Positions 52,478-62,694 of a stretch of 64,000 nt of DNA are shown piece by piece. Positions within the stretch are counted from its first letter, which is position 1, and the number at the start of each line of letters is the position of its first letter. The notes below the pieces were generated by a model. It saw only the letters and a list, made by a program, of their open reading frames with translations. It searched no databases and was not told where the DNA came from. The position numbers and the translations under genes were made by a program. The DNA is from Bifidobacterium avesanii (GTDB taxonomy: Bacteria > Actinomycetota > Actinomycetes > Actinomycetales > Bifidobacteriaceae), in NCBI RefSeq assembly GCF_009299475.1, contig NZ_WBSN01000012.1, forward strand, positions 1-64,000, in the 5' to 3' direction.

Positions 52478-54553
52478 ATGACCAATGCACTGATCTCCGG
52501 GCTCGACCCGGCATCCTTCTCCTCCGTCACCAAGCCCTCCGACGACCTGTTCCGCTACGTGAACGGCCCGTGGATCGACACCTACCGTCTGCCCGACGAC
52601 CGCTCCCGCTACGGCTCCTTCGACAAGCTCGCCGAGGACGCGGAAAAGCAGGTGCGCGACATCCTCGAGGAGGACGGCTGCCCGGCGGCCAAGTCCGCAG
52701 CGCTGTACAAAAGCTTCCTTGACGTGGACGCCATCGAGGCGGCCGGCATCGAGCCGATCCGCGCCGATCTGGACGCCATCGACGCCGCCGCGGACAAGGC
52801 GGCGCTCACCCGCGTGCTCGGCTCGCTCAACCCCGCCGGTGGCCCCGACCTGTTCGGCCTGTACATCTTCGGTGACCCGGGCAATCCGGACGTCAACGTC
52901 GCCCACCTCGAGCAGGCCGGTCTGGGTCTGCCCGACGAGGCCTACTACCGCGACGACCACTACGCGCCCGTGCGCGAGGCCTACGTGGCCATGGTCGCCA
53001 AGCAGCTCGCCAACGCCGGCTACGCCAAGGACGACGCGGACGCCGAAGCGCAGGCCAAGCGCTACCTCGACGTGGAGACCCGCATCGCCGCCAACCACTG
53101 GGACAACGTGGCCACGCGCGACTCGGTGAAGACCTACAACCCGACCGGCTTCGACCAGCTCGCCCAAACGCTCTCCCACTTCGACCTCAAGTCGTGGATC
53201 GACGCCTGGCAGGCCGCCTACGACGCCACGAACGCCGCCAAGGCCCAGCCGATCGACTTCAAGGCCGTGTTCGCCACGGTGATCGTGCACGAGCCGAGCT
53301 TCCTCACCGGCCTCGACGCGTTCTGGGACGCCGCCGAACTGGACGGCCTCAAGCTGTGGGCGCGCGTGCACACCATCATCGCCGCGGCGTCCGGCCTGTC
53401 GAAGCAGTTCGACGAGACCAACTTCGACTTCTACGGCAAGGTACTTTCCGGCGCCAAGGCCCAACGCGACCGCTGGAAGCGCGGAGTGAGCCTCGTCAAC
53501 GGGATCTGCGGCGAGGACGTGGGCCGCGAGTATGTGAGGCGCCACTTCCCCGAAAGCTCCAAGCACCGCATGGAGCAGCTCGTCGCCAACCTGATCGACG
53601 CCTACCGCGTGTCCATCTCCAACTCCGACTGGCTCGGCGAGGCCACCAAGGCCAAGGCGCTGGAGAAGCTCTCCAAGTTCACGCCGAAGATCGGCTACAC
53701 CAACCACTGGCGCGACTACACCGCCCTCGACGTGAAGGCCGACGCCCCCTACGCGGCCAACGCCAAGGCCGCCGCCCTGTACGAGACCGGCTACCAGCTC
53801 GCCAAGGCGGGCAAGCCCGTCGACAAGGACGAGTGGCTCATGAACCCGCAGACCGTGAACGCCTACTATGAGCCGACCATGAACGTGATCGTGTTCCCGG
53901 CCGCCATCCTGCAGCCCCCGTTCTTCAACCCGGACGCGGACGACGCCGCGAACTACGGCGGCATCGGCGCGGTCATCGGCCACGAGATCGGCCACGGCTT
54001 CGACGACCAGGGCTCGCAGTACGACGGCGACGGCAAGCTCAACAACTGGTGGACCGACGAGGACCGCAAAAACTTCGAGGCCCGCACGCACGCGCTCATC
54101 GAGCAGTACAACGCCTTCGTGCCCACCCAGCTCAAGGCCAAGTACGCCGACGACCCGGCCAAGGCCCCGCACGTCAACGGCGCGCTCACCATCGGCGAGA
54201 ACATCGGCGACCTGGGCGGCGTGAACATCGCACTCAAGGCCTACGCGTTCGCGCTCGACCCGGCCAGCGCCGAATCCGGCACCCCGGAGGCCATCAAGGC
54301 CGCGCTCGACACGGCCCCCGAGATGGACGGCTTCACCGGCCTGCAGCGCTTATTCCTGAGCTACGCCTCGATCTGGCGCACCAAGAACCGCGACGAGCTG
54401 GCCGAGCAGTACCTGCAGATCGATCCTCACTCCCCCGCCGAGTGCCGCACCAACGGCATCGCGAGGAACGTGGACCTGTTCGCCGAGGCGTTCGACGTGA
54501 AGCCGGGCGACGGCATGTGGCTGGACCCGTCCGAGCGCGTGCGCATCTGGTAG
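52478..54553 (+). CDS. M13 family metallopeptidase (neprilysin-like PepO)
   Basis: A 691-residue zinc oligopeptidase. The zinc site GHEIGHGFDDQGSQYDGDG with the third ligand Glu in ENIGDLGGVNIAL, the NAYY substrate-binding segment and the C-terminal SPAECRTNG and CxxW-like region fit M13. No signal peptide is present, so the enzyme is cytoplasmic, as in lactobacillar PepO. The ATG at 52478 lies 7 nt after TAGGCT (52465-52470), with no Shine-Dalgarno, so the mRNA may be leaderless. It is convergent with the ssb-like gene. Confidence 0.95.
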   Translation: MTNALISGLDPASFSSVTKPSDDLFRYVNGPWIDTYRLPDDRSRYGSFDKLAEDAEKQVRDILEEDGCPAAKSAALYKSFLDVDAIEAAGIEPIRADLDAIDAAADKAALTRVLGSLNPAGGPDLFGLYIFGDPGNPDVNVAHLEQAGLGLPDEAYYRDDHYAPVREAYVAMVAKQLANAGYAKDDADAEAQAKRYLDVETRIAANHWDNVATRDSVKTYNPTGFDQLAQTLSHFDLKSWIDAWQAAYDATNAAKAQPIDFKAVFATVIVHEPSFLTGLDAFWDAAELDGLKLWARVHTIIAAASGLSKQFDETNFDFYGKVLSGAKAQRDRWKRGVSLVNGICGEDVGREYVRRHFPESSKHRMEQLVANLIDAYRVSISNSDWLGEATKAKALEKLSKFTPKIGYTNHWRDYTALDVKADAPYAANAKAAALYETGYQLAKAGKPVDKDEWLMNPQTVNAYYEPTMNVIVFPAAILQPPFFNPDADDAANYGGIGAVIGHEIGHGFDDQGSQYDGDGKLNNWWTDEDRKNFEARTHALIEQYNAFVPTQLKAKYADDPAKAPHVNGALTIGENIGDLGGVNIALKAYAFALDPASAESGTPEAIKAALDTAPEMDGFTGLQRLFLSYASIWRTKNRDELAEQYLQIDPHSPAECRTNGIARNVDLFAEAFDVKPGDGMWLDPSERVRIW

Positions 54554-54725
54554 AGCACGGGCGCGCGCATCCGGTACAGCCGGGTCCTGCGGACAAGCTC
54601 CCCGAGGCCGACCCCCTTCTCATGGTCGGCCCGGAGGCTTTCGTGACGGGCGGTTTCGCCGACCTGCACCATGACGACTCCTTCGTGGAGAATCCCGACG
54701 TTCTGGCATTTCCCCCATCGGGCCG

Positions 54726-55433
54726 TCAGAACGTCGGTTCCCCTTCGTCACCGGTGGCCGGGCCGGCGGAACCGCCCGCGTTCTGCAATGCCGCAGGCGG
54801 CTGCGGCGCGCCTCCGGCGGTCTGCGCGGAGGACGCAGCCTGCACGGACTGCGCGGTCCCCTCGGGCGGGGCCCATGGGTCCCGCCCATCCGAACCGTCG
54901 CCGCCCTGCCCGCCGAAGGACTGGGTGTCCATGAGCCGCTGCGACTGCGCGTACTGCGACGACTGGCCGTCCTGCCGCATGGGTGCATCCCCCGTCGCCG
55001 CCGGCGGCCCGAACGGTCCCGGCTGCGGCGCCTCGGATTGGTTGTTCACCAACGGGTCTCGCTGATGTACGACTCTGGTGAACTTCGTGCTACCGGTGTT
55101 GAGATCGTGCCCGATGTTGGTCGCGTTGATCACGACGGAGCTCTGCTGCTTGCCGTCGCGGTCCTTCCACTCCTCCGTGCCGAGCTGGCCGGTCACGATC
55201 ACCGGATCGCCCTTGTGAATGGAGGTCATCACGTTCAGGGCGAGCGCCCGGAACGCCTTGACCTTGAGCCACGTGGTGGGAAGGTCCACCCAGTTGCCGG
55301 TCTTCTGGTCGTAGAAGCTTCGCGTGGTGCCCATGTTGAACACGCTGATGGGCGTGCCGCCGGTCTGTCCAAGCCGTTTGGGCTGGCCGCCCACGTATCC
55401 GTTGACGGTGATGATGCCTTGCTGCGCTGCCAT
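54726..55433 (-). CDS. single-stranded DNA-binding protein (divergent paralogue)
   Basis: A 235-residue protein with an N-terminal OB fold (about 1-115: ITVNGYVGGQPKRLG, TTRSFYDQKTGNWVDLPTTWLKVKAFRALALNVMTSIHKGDPVIVTGQLGTEEWKDRDGKQQSSVVINATNIGHDL) and a Pro/Gln/Gly-rich C-terminal tail. It ends GDEGEPTF rather than the usual acidic DDDIPF tip, and the OB fold is diverged. It resembles the secondary SsbB-type proteins of actinobacteria. It lies apart from rpsF/rplI, where the main ssb usually is. Confidence 0.87.
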   Translation of the reverse strand: MAAQQGIITVNGYVGGQPKRLGQTGGTPISVFNMGTTRSFYDQKTGNWVDLPTTWLKVKAFRALALNVMTSIHKGDPVIVTGQLGTEEWKDRDGKQQSSVVINATNIGHDLNTGSTKFTRVVHQRDPLVNNQSEAPQPGPFGPPAATGDAPMRQDGQSSQYAQSQRLMDTQSFGGQGGDGSDGRDPWAPPEGTAQSVQAASSAQTAGGAPQPPAALQNAGGSAGPATGDEGEPTF

Positions 55434-55620
55434 GGCGTTTCCTTTCCTTCGATGGGAGTTGGCCCGCCGCAGACCATGGCGCCTCTGCAGGAACCCCGAC
55501 GAGGAGAGAAGCTTGAGGGATATGGGTCGGACTTCTCGTCGTGTCTTCCGGCGCCGCGGTCTGCGCGGTGATTCCCACTGTGCCGCATCGCCGCGGCCCG
55601 TCTCAAGCCGAACCGCCCTC

Positions 55621-55724
55621 TGTGCGCGAACGTACCCCCCGGTCTTGCATGTTCGCGCGTGTCGATCGCGCCGCGGTGGATAACCCGTTGCATAACACGC
55701 ACGGAACGCCCACGTTCGTGCACA
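55621..55724. repeat. inverted repeat between the ssb-like gene and the DUF559-like gene
   Basis: TGTGCGCGAACGT (55621-55633) and ACGTTCGTGCACA (55712-55724) are inverted with one mismatch. A third GTTCGCGCG lies between. They sit in the divergent 342-bp gap and could be operators. No gene is seen in the gap. Confidence 0.4.
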
Positions 55725-55775
55725 TGCCCCTGTTCGGCTTTACTTTTCGCCGCCCGCCCGTCTAGCGTCGAGAGC

Positions 55776-56717
55776 ATGACGGCAACGGCATTTTCGCTGG
55801 AGGCGCTCAGCGACATCAAGCGCCGACGATTCGCGGCATGCGACGCCATCCAGCGCCGCACCGGGCGCCAACTCGTGTTCGCACGGTCCGAGGCGCTGGA
55901 GCTTCTCGCCGTGGAAAAGCCCATCGAGCCGGCGTCCGAGCGGCTTCGCGCCGACGCCGACGTGGTGGTGGGCGGCGTCCGGGAAAAGACCCATCTCCTT
56001 GGCGTCCGGTTCCTCACATGGAACGGTCCCATCGAGACGCAGCGCATTGGCGGCGATATGCTCTGCACCTCGCCGCCGGCGACATGGGCGCATTATGCGG
56101 CGATACTCACCTTGGAAGAACTTATAACGCTTGGGGATTCGATGATGCGCCGAGACGGGCGCCTCACCCGCGCGTCCCTCGACGACTTTCAGGATTATCT
56201 GAATCGCTCGGGCAGGTTCGTGGGCAAGGACAATTGCCGCCTCGCCCTGACGATGATGCGGCCGAACACCGATTCCTCGCAGGAAACGCGGACTCGTCTG
56301 GCCCTGTTGCGCTATGGATTGCCCGAGCCGGAGGTCAATGTCCGGGTACGGCTCAGTTCGGGCGCAGTCGTTTTCCTCGATATGGCTTACACGGAACTCA
56401 AGATAGCCATTGAATACGATGGCGGATATCACCGGTTCAGCGGGGCTCAGGTGCTGCGAGACGACAAGCGCCGCGAAGCGTTGGAGAATGACGGCTGGAT
56501 CTACATCAAGGTCACCGTCGTGGATCTCCGCGACGAATCGGGCGAGGAAGCCCTCGCGCAACGCATCGCTTCACGTTGCGAAACGGTTTTGGGTGTTCCC
56601 GTTCCGCTCATCGCCCGGCTGACGACCCGTCAAATCTGCGATCCGCGACGCCGCAGGAAAATCCCGTTGTGGGAGCGGGTGCCGCGGAGCCGATGGACGG
56701 CGCCATGGGCTCGCTGA
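55776..56717 (+). CDS. DUF559-like endonuclease-domain protein
   Basis: A 313-residue protein. An N-terminal roughly 180-residue part is unrecognised (the region with LLGVRFLTWNGPIETQRIGG resembles AbiEi-type antitoxin families). The C-terminal domain carries LRYGLPEPEVNVRVRLSSGAVVFLDMAYTELKIAIEYDGGYHR, with the D-x(n)-E-x-D pattern of a Vsr/PD-(D/E)XK-type fold, followed by DKRREALENDGWIYIKVT. This layout is common in actinobacteria; the biochemical role is unproven. TAGCGT (55763-55768) ends 7 nt before the ATG. It is convergent with proS across repeat element C. Confidence 0.78.
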   Translation: MTATAFSLEALSDIKRRRFAACDAIQRRTGRQLVFARSEALELLAVEKPIEPASERLRADADVVVGGVREKTHLLGVRFLTWNGPIETQRIGGDMLCTSPPATWAHYAAILTLEELITLGDSMMRRDGRLTRASLDDFQDYLNRSGRFVGKDNCRLALTMMRPNTDSSQETRTRLALLRYGLPEPEVNVRVRLSSGAVVFLDMAYTELKIAIEYDGGYHRFSGAQVLRDDKRREALENDGWIYIKVTVVDLRDESGEEALAQRIASRCETVLGVPVPLIARLTTRQICDPRRRRKIPLWERVPRSRWTAPWAR

Positions 56718-56763
56718 GAGTCATGCGCTCACAGCCATGTGCGTACATAGCCATTGGATTTGT

Positions 56764-56981
56764 CTATCTGGCCTTCCGAGGGCAGATTCGGAGCTTTGCG
56801 AGGATCTACTTGCCCTTCCCAGGGCATCTGAAATCCGATATCCACGAATAGCGCCATCGTCGCATGGCGGTATTTGGCAGTTTTCGGAGTCCAAACACTT
56901 GAGGCATCGGTCTCGCACTGCCCTCGGAAAGCCGAGTAGATGTGCCAGAATCCCGAAATCTGCCCTAGGAAGGGCAAGTAA
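56764..56981. repeat. large inverted-repeat element, copy C
   Basis: 62-nt arms at 56764-56825 and 56920-56981 with a 94-nt centre, same architecture as copies A and B. It lies between two convergent genes and fills most of the 387-bp gap. Confidence 0.85.
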
Positions 56982-57104
56982 CGTCACCTTTAGCGTCACT
57001 TAAGGCAATCGGCGAGCGAATGTCCCGGTTCAAACGAGAAATCCCCGCCCGGGACGAATCTCAGGCGGGGATTTCCACATCATTCCAACGGCGCGCTCAC
57101 CGCA

Positions 57105-58919
57105 TCACAGCAAGGCGGCGAGGCGGTCCGCCAGCGTGGCGGCCGCGTCGGCGGCCGGCACGGCGACCTTGTCGGAGCCGTCGCGGTTGCGGATCTCGAT
57201 GGTGCCGTTGTTCACGGTGTCACGGCCGGCGACCGCAATCAGCGGCACGCCGATGAGCTCGGCGTCCTTGAACTTCACGCCCGGGGACACCTTCGGACGG
57301 TCGTCGTAGATGACCTCAATGCCGCGGTCCTCAAGCTCGCCCACCAGCTTTTCGGCGGCTTCGAACGCAGCCTTGTCCTTGCCGGTGGCGACCACATGCA
57401 CCTGAGCGGGCGCAATGACGGCGGGCCACGCGAGGCCGGCGTCGTCATGGTGGGTCTCGGCGACGCAGGCCAGCACGCGGGAGACGCCGATGCCGTAGCA
57501 GCCCATCCACACCGGGACGGCCTTGCCGTTCTGGTCGAGCACCTTGAGGTCCAGCGCCTTGGAGTACTTGAGGCCCAGCTGGAACACCTGGCCGATCTCC
57601 ACGCCGCGCTCGAAGCTCAGCGGGCCGGAGCCGTCCGGGCTCATGTCGCCGTGGCGCACCTCGACGGCCTCCACGGTGCCGTCTGCCTTGAAGTCGCGGC
57701 CGTAAACCAGATCGTAGTAGTCGACCTCGTTCTCGTCGGCGCCGGTGAACCACGCGGAGCCCTTGACCACGTGGGCGTCCACGAAGTAGCGCACGGGTTC
57801 CTTCACGCCGGCGGCCTCGGCCTGCGGGCCAAGGACCATCGGACCGATGTAGCCGGGCACCAGTTCGGGATGCTTCCTGAGATCCTCCTCGGTGGCCTCC
57901 TCCAGCTCGGCGGGAGCGAACTGGGCCTCCAGACGCTTCATGTCCACGGTGCGGTCGCCGGGCACGCCCACCACGATGACCTCGCGCCACGGCTCGTCGT
58001 GGTCCGCGTCCTCGGGATGCTTGACGGTGACGACGACGTTCTTGAGGATGTCGGACGCCTGCCACGAGCGGCCGTCGGAGCGCGGGTTGTCCGCGTTGCC
58101 GCGCTCGATCATCTTGTCGATGGTCTTGGCGTCCGGGGTGGGGCGCTTGGACGCGGCGGGGGTGGCGGAGCAGTCGATCTCCGGCAGCTCCGGGGTGGTG
58201 AGGGCCTCGACGTTCCACGCCTTGCCGGACGGGGCGAGCGCGAACGTGTCCTCGCCGATCGGCATGGGGGCGAGGAACTCCTCGGACGCGGAGCCGCCCA
58301 TCGGGCCGGACATGGCGAACACGGGCACGTACTTGAGGCCGATCCGCTGGAACACGCGCTCGTAGGCGCCGCGCTCGTCGTAGTAGGCCTTGCGCATGCC
58401 CTCCTCATCGATGTTGAAGGAGTAGGCGTCCTTCATGACGAACTCACGGCCGCGGATCAGGCCGGCGCGCGGACGGAACTCGTCGCGGTACTTGGTCTGG
58501 ATCTGGTAGAGGACGACGGGCAGGTCCTTGTAGGACGAGTACATGTCCTTGACGAGCAGGGTGAACATCTCCTCGTGGGTGGGCGCGAGCAGATAGTCGG
58601 CCTGATGTCGGTCCTTGAGGCGGAAGATGTTGTCGCCGTACTCCTCCCAGCGGTGGGTGGCCTCGTACGGTTCGCGCGGCAGCAGGGCCGGGAAGTGCAC
58701 CTCCTGCGCGCCGATGCCGCTCATCTCCTCGCGGATGATCTCCTCGATCTTGTTCAGGACGCGCAGGCCGAGCGGCAGCCAGGTCCAGATGCCGGGCGCG
58801 GCCTTGCGGATGTAGCCGGCGCGCTGGAGCAGCTTCGCCGAGTCGACGTCGGCGTCTGCGGGGTCCTCGCGCAGGGTGCGCAGGAACATGGTGGACATAC
58901 GTAATGCTTTGGAACTCAT
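57105..58919 (-). CDS. proS: prolyl-tRNA synthetase
   Basis: A class II aminoacyl-tRNA synthetase, 604 residues. Motif 1 region [24 protein letters not shown], motif 2 [25 protein letters not shown], and motif 3 [12 protein letters not shown]. The long insertion between motifs 2 and 3 (about 230-400) is the editing domain of bacterial-type ProRS, and the anticodon-binding domain ends ADRLAALL. Two starts are possible: 58919 (GGAACCC upstream, chosen) and 58898 (no site). Confidence 0.96.
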   Translation of the reverse strand: MSSKALRMSTMFLRTLREDPADADVDSAKLLQRAGYIRKAAPGIWTWLPLGLRVLNKIEEIIREEMSGIGAQEVHFPALLPREPYEATHRWEEYGDNIFRLKDRHQADYLLAPTHEEMFTLLVKDMYSSYKDLPVVLYQIQTKYRDEFRPRAGLIRGREFVMKDAYSFNIDEEGMRKAYYDERGAYERVFQRIGLKYVPVFAMSGPMGGSASEEFLAPMPIGEDTFALAPSGKAWNVEALTTPELPEIDCSATPAASKRPTPDAKTIDKMIERGNADNPRSDGRSWQASDILKNVVVTVKHPEDADHDEPWREVIVVGVPGDRTVDMKRLEAQFAPAELEEATEEDLRKHPELVPGYIGPMVLGPQAEAAGVKEPVRYFVDAHVVKGSAWFTGADENEVDYYDLVYGRDFKADGTVEAVEVRHGDMSPDGSGPLSFERGVEIGQVFQLGLKYSKALDLKVLDQNGKAVPVWMGCYGIGVSRVLACVAETHHDDAGLAWPAVIAPAQVHVVATGKDKAAFEAAEKLVGELEDRGIEVIYDDRPKVSPGVKFKDAELIGVPLIAVAGRDTVNNGTIEIRNRDGSDKVAVPAADAAATLADRLAALL

Positions 58920-59009
58920 GGGTTCCAAATTATTCGCGTTCGGGGACATTCCGATTGGCCGGCGCATATGCCACAATGGATGGCGAGGGATGGAACAGCG
59001 AGGTTCAAG

Positions 59010-61187
59010 ATGACGCAGTACGGACAGCAGCACAACCAACCGGACGGCACCGGGCAGAGCCGGTCGCCGGCGGATCCTTCCGCAGCGGGAGCGTCCCAAG
59101 CGCCGCGGGACGGCGAACGGGACGACGTGGAGCGCAGCCGCCGGGATTTCGTGCGGTCGCAGCAGCCCGCACAGCGGAGTCAGGGGGTTTCTCCGGCTCC
59201 GGATCGGCAGGCTCCGGGCCAATGGACGCCATATGATCCGCCGGCCGACGAACGGCCGCAGTGGACGCCGCCCGAGGCAGCCGCTTGGCCGGCACCGCGA
59301 CAATACCCGCAGCAATACCCATCCCCTCATTCGCATTCCCAGCCAGGCCAAGCGGCTCCCGCGAATCCGGGGAGCGTTCCTTCCCCGCAGCCCGCCGAGC
59401 AGCCGCCGAGGTCGCGCGATCAGGCCCCGGCGCCGCAGCCAAACGCGCCACGATCAAACGCGCCGCAGCCGATTGTCTCGCAGCCGACCGCGTATTCCGT
59501 CCCTCTTCCATCATCCGCTCCCGCACAGCCGGCGGCGCAGCCATCGACCGGCGTCCCGTCCGTCGCAGGCGCGTCGGTCCCTTTTCCCGCGCCCATCTCC
59601 CCCGCAGCGTCTGCCGCAACCGCCGCGCCCGCCATTGCCCCCAAGCCGCGCAACTCCGGCGTGCAGATCCTGCTGCTCATACTGGGCGTGGGGCTGATCA
59701 CCGCGGCGGTGCTGGCGTTCGCGTCCAGCATGGTCACGGCGTTCGAGGACGTGGCCCGCGTGGTGGTGATCGGAGCGATCGGTGTGATCGGGCTGGTGGT
59801 TTCCCGCCTGATCATGAACCGACTGCGCGTGACCGCGGAGGGCGTGGCGTGGGCCGGCCTCGCCGCGTTGGGCGTGGACGCGGCGCTCGTCGGCGCGCTT
59901 GAGCCGCTGCGCGATTCCGGCTACCGGTATCCGGCCGTCGGCGGCATGCTGCTGCTGACCATCGCGTTGGCGTTCGCACTGCGGGCGATTCCGTCGGCTT
60001 CGAAGCCCGGCGGCGCCGACGCACGCGCCGGAGACGGTCGCGAAGTCCCGGTGCCGTCGACAGATGCCGCATCCGGCACCACGACGCCGTCCGCTTCGGT
60101 TCGCGCCTCGGGTCCCGCACCGGCCGCGCAACTCCCGCCGCGGCCCCTGCGCGCCTACGGCCTGTATGCGGCGCTGGCGCTGCCCTGGGCCACGGCCATG
60201 CTGCTCGATCTGCCGCCGCTCCCCCGCATCGCCGGCGACGCGATCGCGGCCGTCTGTCTGGGCGCATACGTCACGGTGGCCTGTCTATGGCCAAGCGCCG
60301 GCGCACGCCAACAACCGCCGTTCCCCGGAACGGCAGCAACGGCGGCAATGGCAGCTGCCGCGGGATCCGCGCCCAATTCCGCTTTCGCAGGCGCATCAAC
60401 CGTCGCCGGCGAACCGGCCGCCGCGCCCACTTTCAGCACCGCCAACGCCGCCGGACCGTTCGTCCCGGCCCCGCCGCAAACCGTCCAGCGCGCCACCGCC
60501 GAACGGATCATACTGCTGTCCGTTTCGGCGTTCCTGCTCATGGTGCTGTCGCTCGGCGACTTCGACTCCACGCTGCCGGGACTGCCGTTCGTCGCGGTCG
60601 GCGCATATCTGCTGATGCTGGTCGCCACCGCCCTCGCATGGACCGTTCGTCCCGTCGCACCGTCCTGCCGCTGGATCGTCGGCGCGTTCACCGGCGTCAC
60701 GGCGTTGTCACTGATGTTCCTCGCCGTCTTCGACGCTGACCGGATCGTCCCCGCCGACCTCATCACCGCCCTGTTCGGCCTGATGGCGCTGGCGATCGGC
60801 GCGCAGCGCATGGCGGCCAACCCAGCGCTGCGCAGTTGGGACGCCCTGTGGCCCGGGCTCATGTTCCTGTTCATTCCGACGCTGCTGGTCAGCTGGACCA
60901 ATCCGTCGCCCGTCTCCACGCGCTCCCTGCTGCTACTCACCGCCGCGCTCGCCACGCTGCTGACCGGCGCGTTCTTGGGATGGCAGGCGCCGGTGACCAT
61001 GGGCGCGCTGGTGCTCGCCGTCCATGTGCTGCGCCAGCTGTGGCCATGGCTGGTGCTGATCTCGCAGGACTACTGGTGGATCTGGCTGCTCGTCGCCGGC
61101 GTCATTCTGGTGGTGGCCGCCGCCCGGTACGAGGCCAGCCTCAAGTCCGTGCAGTCGATCGGCAGGCGGATTTCGCAGCTGCGGTGA
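59010..61187 (+). CDS. large polytopic membrane protein with disordered N-terminal region
   Basis: A 725-residue protein. Residues 1 to about 213 are Pro/Gln/Ser/Ala-rich and disordered, cytoplasmic by charge. The rest has about 14 hydrophobic segments (from [23 protein letters not shown] to [23 protein letters not shown]). The region up to [20 protein letters not shown] resembles the SCO7613 C-terminal-type or DUF2157-type membrane proteins of actinobacteria; this resemblance is by eye. The start ATG at 59010 follows GCGAGG. Function unknown. Confidence 0.75.
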   Translation: MTQYGQQHNQPDGTGQSRSPADPSAAGASQAPRDGERDDVERSRRDFVRSQQPAQRSQGVSPAPDRQAPGQWTPYDPPADERPQWTPPEAAAWPAPRQYPQQYPSPHSHSQPGQAAPANPGSVPSPQPAEQPPRSRDQAPAPQPNAPRSNAPQPIVSQPTAYSVPLPSSAPAQPAAQPSTGVPSVAGASVPFPAPISPAASAATAAPAIAPKPRNSGVQILLLILGVGLITAAVLAFASSMVTAFEDVARVVVIGAIGVIGLVVSRLIMNRLRVTAEGVAWAGLAALGVDAALVGALEPLRDSGYRYPAVGGMLLLTIALAFALRAIPSASKPGGADARAGDGREVPVPSTDAASGTTTPSASVRASGPAPAAQLPPRPLRAYGLYAALALPWATAMLLDLPPLPRIAGDAIAAVCLGAYVTVACLWPSAGARQQPPFPGTAATAAMAAAAGSAPNSAFAGASTVAGEPAAAPTFSTANAAGPFVPAPPQTVQRATAERIILLSVSAFLLMVLSLGDFDSTLPGLPFVAVGAYLLMLVATALAWTVRPVAPSCRWIVGAFTGVTALSLMFLAVFDADRIVPADLITALFGLMALAIGAQRMAANPALRSWDALWPGLMFLFIPTLLVSWTNPSPVSTRSLLLLTAALATLLTGAFLGWQAPVTMGALVLAVHVLRQLWPWLVLISQDYWWIWLLVAGVILVVAAARYEASLKSVQSIGRRISQLR

Positions 61188-61214
61188 CGCGAACGATAGC
61201 GGACGCGAAGACGC

Positions 61215-61250
61215 GAAAAGGGCGCCATCCTTACGAATGACGCCCTTTTC
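61215..61250. terminator. bidirectional terminator between the membrane protein gene and ssrA
   Basis: GAAAAGGGCG (61215-61224) pairs with CGCCCTTTTC (61241-61250), with A and T runs on either side, giving U-tracts in both directions. It serves the plus-strand gene and minus-strand tmRNA. Confidence 0.8.
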
Positions 61251-61256
61251 CATAAG

Positions 61257-61650
61257 TGGAGCTGCGGGGAATTGAACCCCGGTCCGATGACCGAACCCTC
61301 AGTCTTCTACGTGCGTAGTCTGCTGGCCGTGCGGCGGTTTTTCTGCCCCCATCTATGTCACAGACAACCGATGGCGAGCATATCCACAGTTAAAGTCCCG
61401 ACGTCGCCCTGCGGCCCGGCGACATCAGCAAGTCTTCTTAACGACGCTCAGCATCCCCCCAAAGACGAGAGGGAGTGAACGGAGCGGCTGCTCACTGGTT
61501 AATCCTGGCGCGAAGCTCAGGCAGCGAGAGCGAACTCAGTGCGGTTAGATTTAGCACTTATTCTTTTGCAGGGGACATCCACGAGCGGACCCTGCGTTCT
61601 CGGCACGCTTCCCTGCGACGAACAGGTCACCGTCGAAACCGATCAGCCCC
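61257..61650 (-). ncRNA. ssrA: transfer-messenger RNA (tmRNA)
   Basis: About 394 nt before CCA addition. The 5' end GGGGCTG pairs with the 3' CAGCTCC to form the Ala-type acceptor stem, and the T arm CGGGGTTCAATTCCCCG is intact. The tag reading frame begins with GCT and encodes AKSNRTEFALAA followed by TGA, typical of bifidobacteria. The CCA is not encoded. GATAAT (61664-61659) ends 8 nt before the 5' end as a -10 element. Its protein partner SmpB is encoded at 29176-29649. Confidence 0.96.
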
Positions 61651-61658
61651 AATCTTGA

Positions 61659-61664
61659 ATTATC
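61659..61664 (-). promoter_or_regulatory. -10 element of ssrA
   Basis: GATAAT on the minus strand, 8 nt before the tmRNA 5' end. The -35 region is not clear. Confidence 0.5.
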
Positions 61665-61789
61665 AAGCCTCCGACCGTTTCCGGCCGGACATTTCAATAT
61701 ACACCATATCCATCAACATGCCAAACCGGGCGATTATTCCCGGTCGCCGTCGCGGAGGCGGATGGCCGCCCGCAGACCGCGCGCCTTCC

Positions 61790-62593
61790 TCAGCACCAGT
61801 CGAGCACGGCGTCCAGCGTGGGCGTGGGGTCGCCGGAGCCCGTCACCGAGGCCGCGGATTCGGCCACGATGGCCTTGCGCTGCTCGGCCACGCGCCGGGC
61901 CACGTCGGCCTTGAACGCCGCCACGTCCGCATCCGAGCCCGCATCCGAGCCGACCGCCTCCAGAGGCACGACGACGGTGCCGTTGACCAGCCCCGCCGGG
62001 AAATGCACGTCCTTGTCCAGCAGGGTCCACAGGGTCACGCCCTGCTTGTCCGCCGCGACGCGGTAGCACAGTATGCCGTCGATGGTTTCCGGCTCGGGGT
62101 CCAGCACCGCGTAGGGCAGGCGGATCATGTAGCCGTCGGCCAGATGCTCCTCCGCGCCCAGATCGGTGAGGCGGCCGCGCATGAGCACGTTCCACTGGCG
62201 GATGTCCGGCTGGGCGAGCTCCAGCGCGGCCACGTTCACGCCGCGCGCCTCGAACCACGCCTTGGCGAGCTTGCGCTGGCTGGTGAGCAGCAGCCGCGGG
62301 CGGGCGAGGCCGAGCAGCGCCAGAATCCACTGCACCAGGCAGAAGGCGAAGAGCACGTTCACGCCGACGCTTTGCGAGGCGTCGATCATGCCGAGGTGCA
62401 GCGCCACGAAGCAGAACAGCCCGGTGAGCATGAACACCGTGGAGAAGCCGGAGAAGATCGCAAATCCGCGGCGCAGCTCCTTGAGACTGCGCGAGGCGTA
62501 CCAGCGCTGGTAGCCGCGGTAGTCCACCGCGAACGAGTAGGGTCCGAACACCGTCCCTTCGGCCGTCGCGCCGCCCGTTTCATTGTCAGCCAT
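61790..62593 (-). CDS. membrane protein of unknown function
   Basis: A 267-residue protein. Two hydrophobic helices near the N-terminus (GFAIFSGFSTVFMLTGLFCFVALHLG and VNVLFAFCLVQWILALLGLA) are followed by a soluble domain of about 160 residues with LLDKDVHFPAGLVNGTVVVPLEAVG. I recognise no family. The start at 62593 follows AAAGGAG. It is divergent from the next gene. Confidence 0.78.
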   Translation of the reverse strand: MADNETGGATAEGTVFGPYSFAVDYRGYQRWYASRSLKELRRGFAIFSGFSTVFMLTGLFCFVALHLGMIDASQSVGVNVLFAFCLVQWILALLGLARPRLLLTSQRKLAKAWFEARGVNVAALELAQPDIRQWNVLMRGRLTDLGAEEHLADGYMIRLPYAVLDPEPETIDGILCYRVAADKQGVTLWTLLDKDVHFPAGLVNGTVVVPLEAVGSDAGSDADVAAFKADVARRVAEQRKAIVAESAASVTGSGDPTPTLDAVLDWC

Positions 62594-62647
62594 GCGCCGT
62601 ACTCCTTTCCTTCACGTGCAAGCACACTATACCCGCGCTGGGCGAAG

Positions 62648-62653
62648 TACACT
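62648..62653 (+). promoter_or_regulatory. -10 element of the final gene
   Basis: TACACT followed by GG, 42 bp before the ATG at 62695. Confidence 0.4.
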
Positions 62654-62694
62654 GGAAGCGACGGAACAGCGGGAGGACTTGCGAAGGAGCCGGG

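Noticed and set aside
55673-55689. DnaA box-like GGTGGATAA near the ssb-like gene as a replication origin sign
   Set aside because: A single imperfect box, no AT-rich unwinding region and no dnaA or dnaN nearby.
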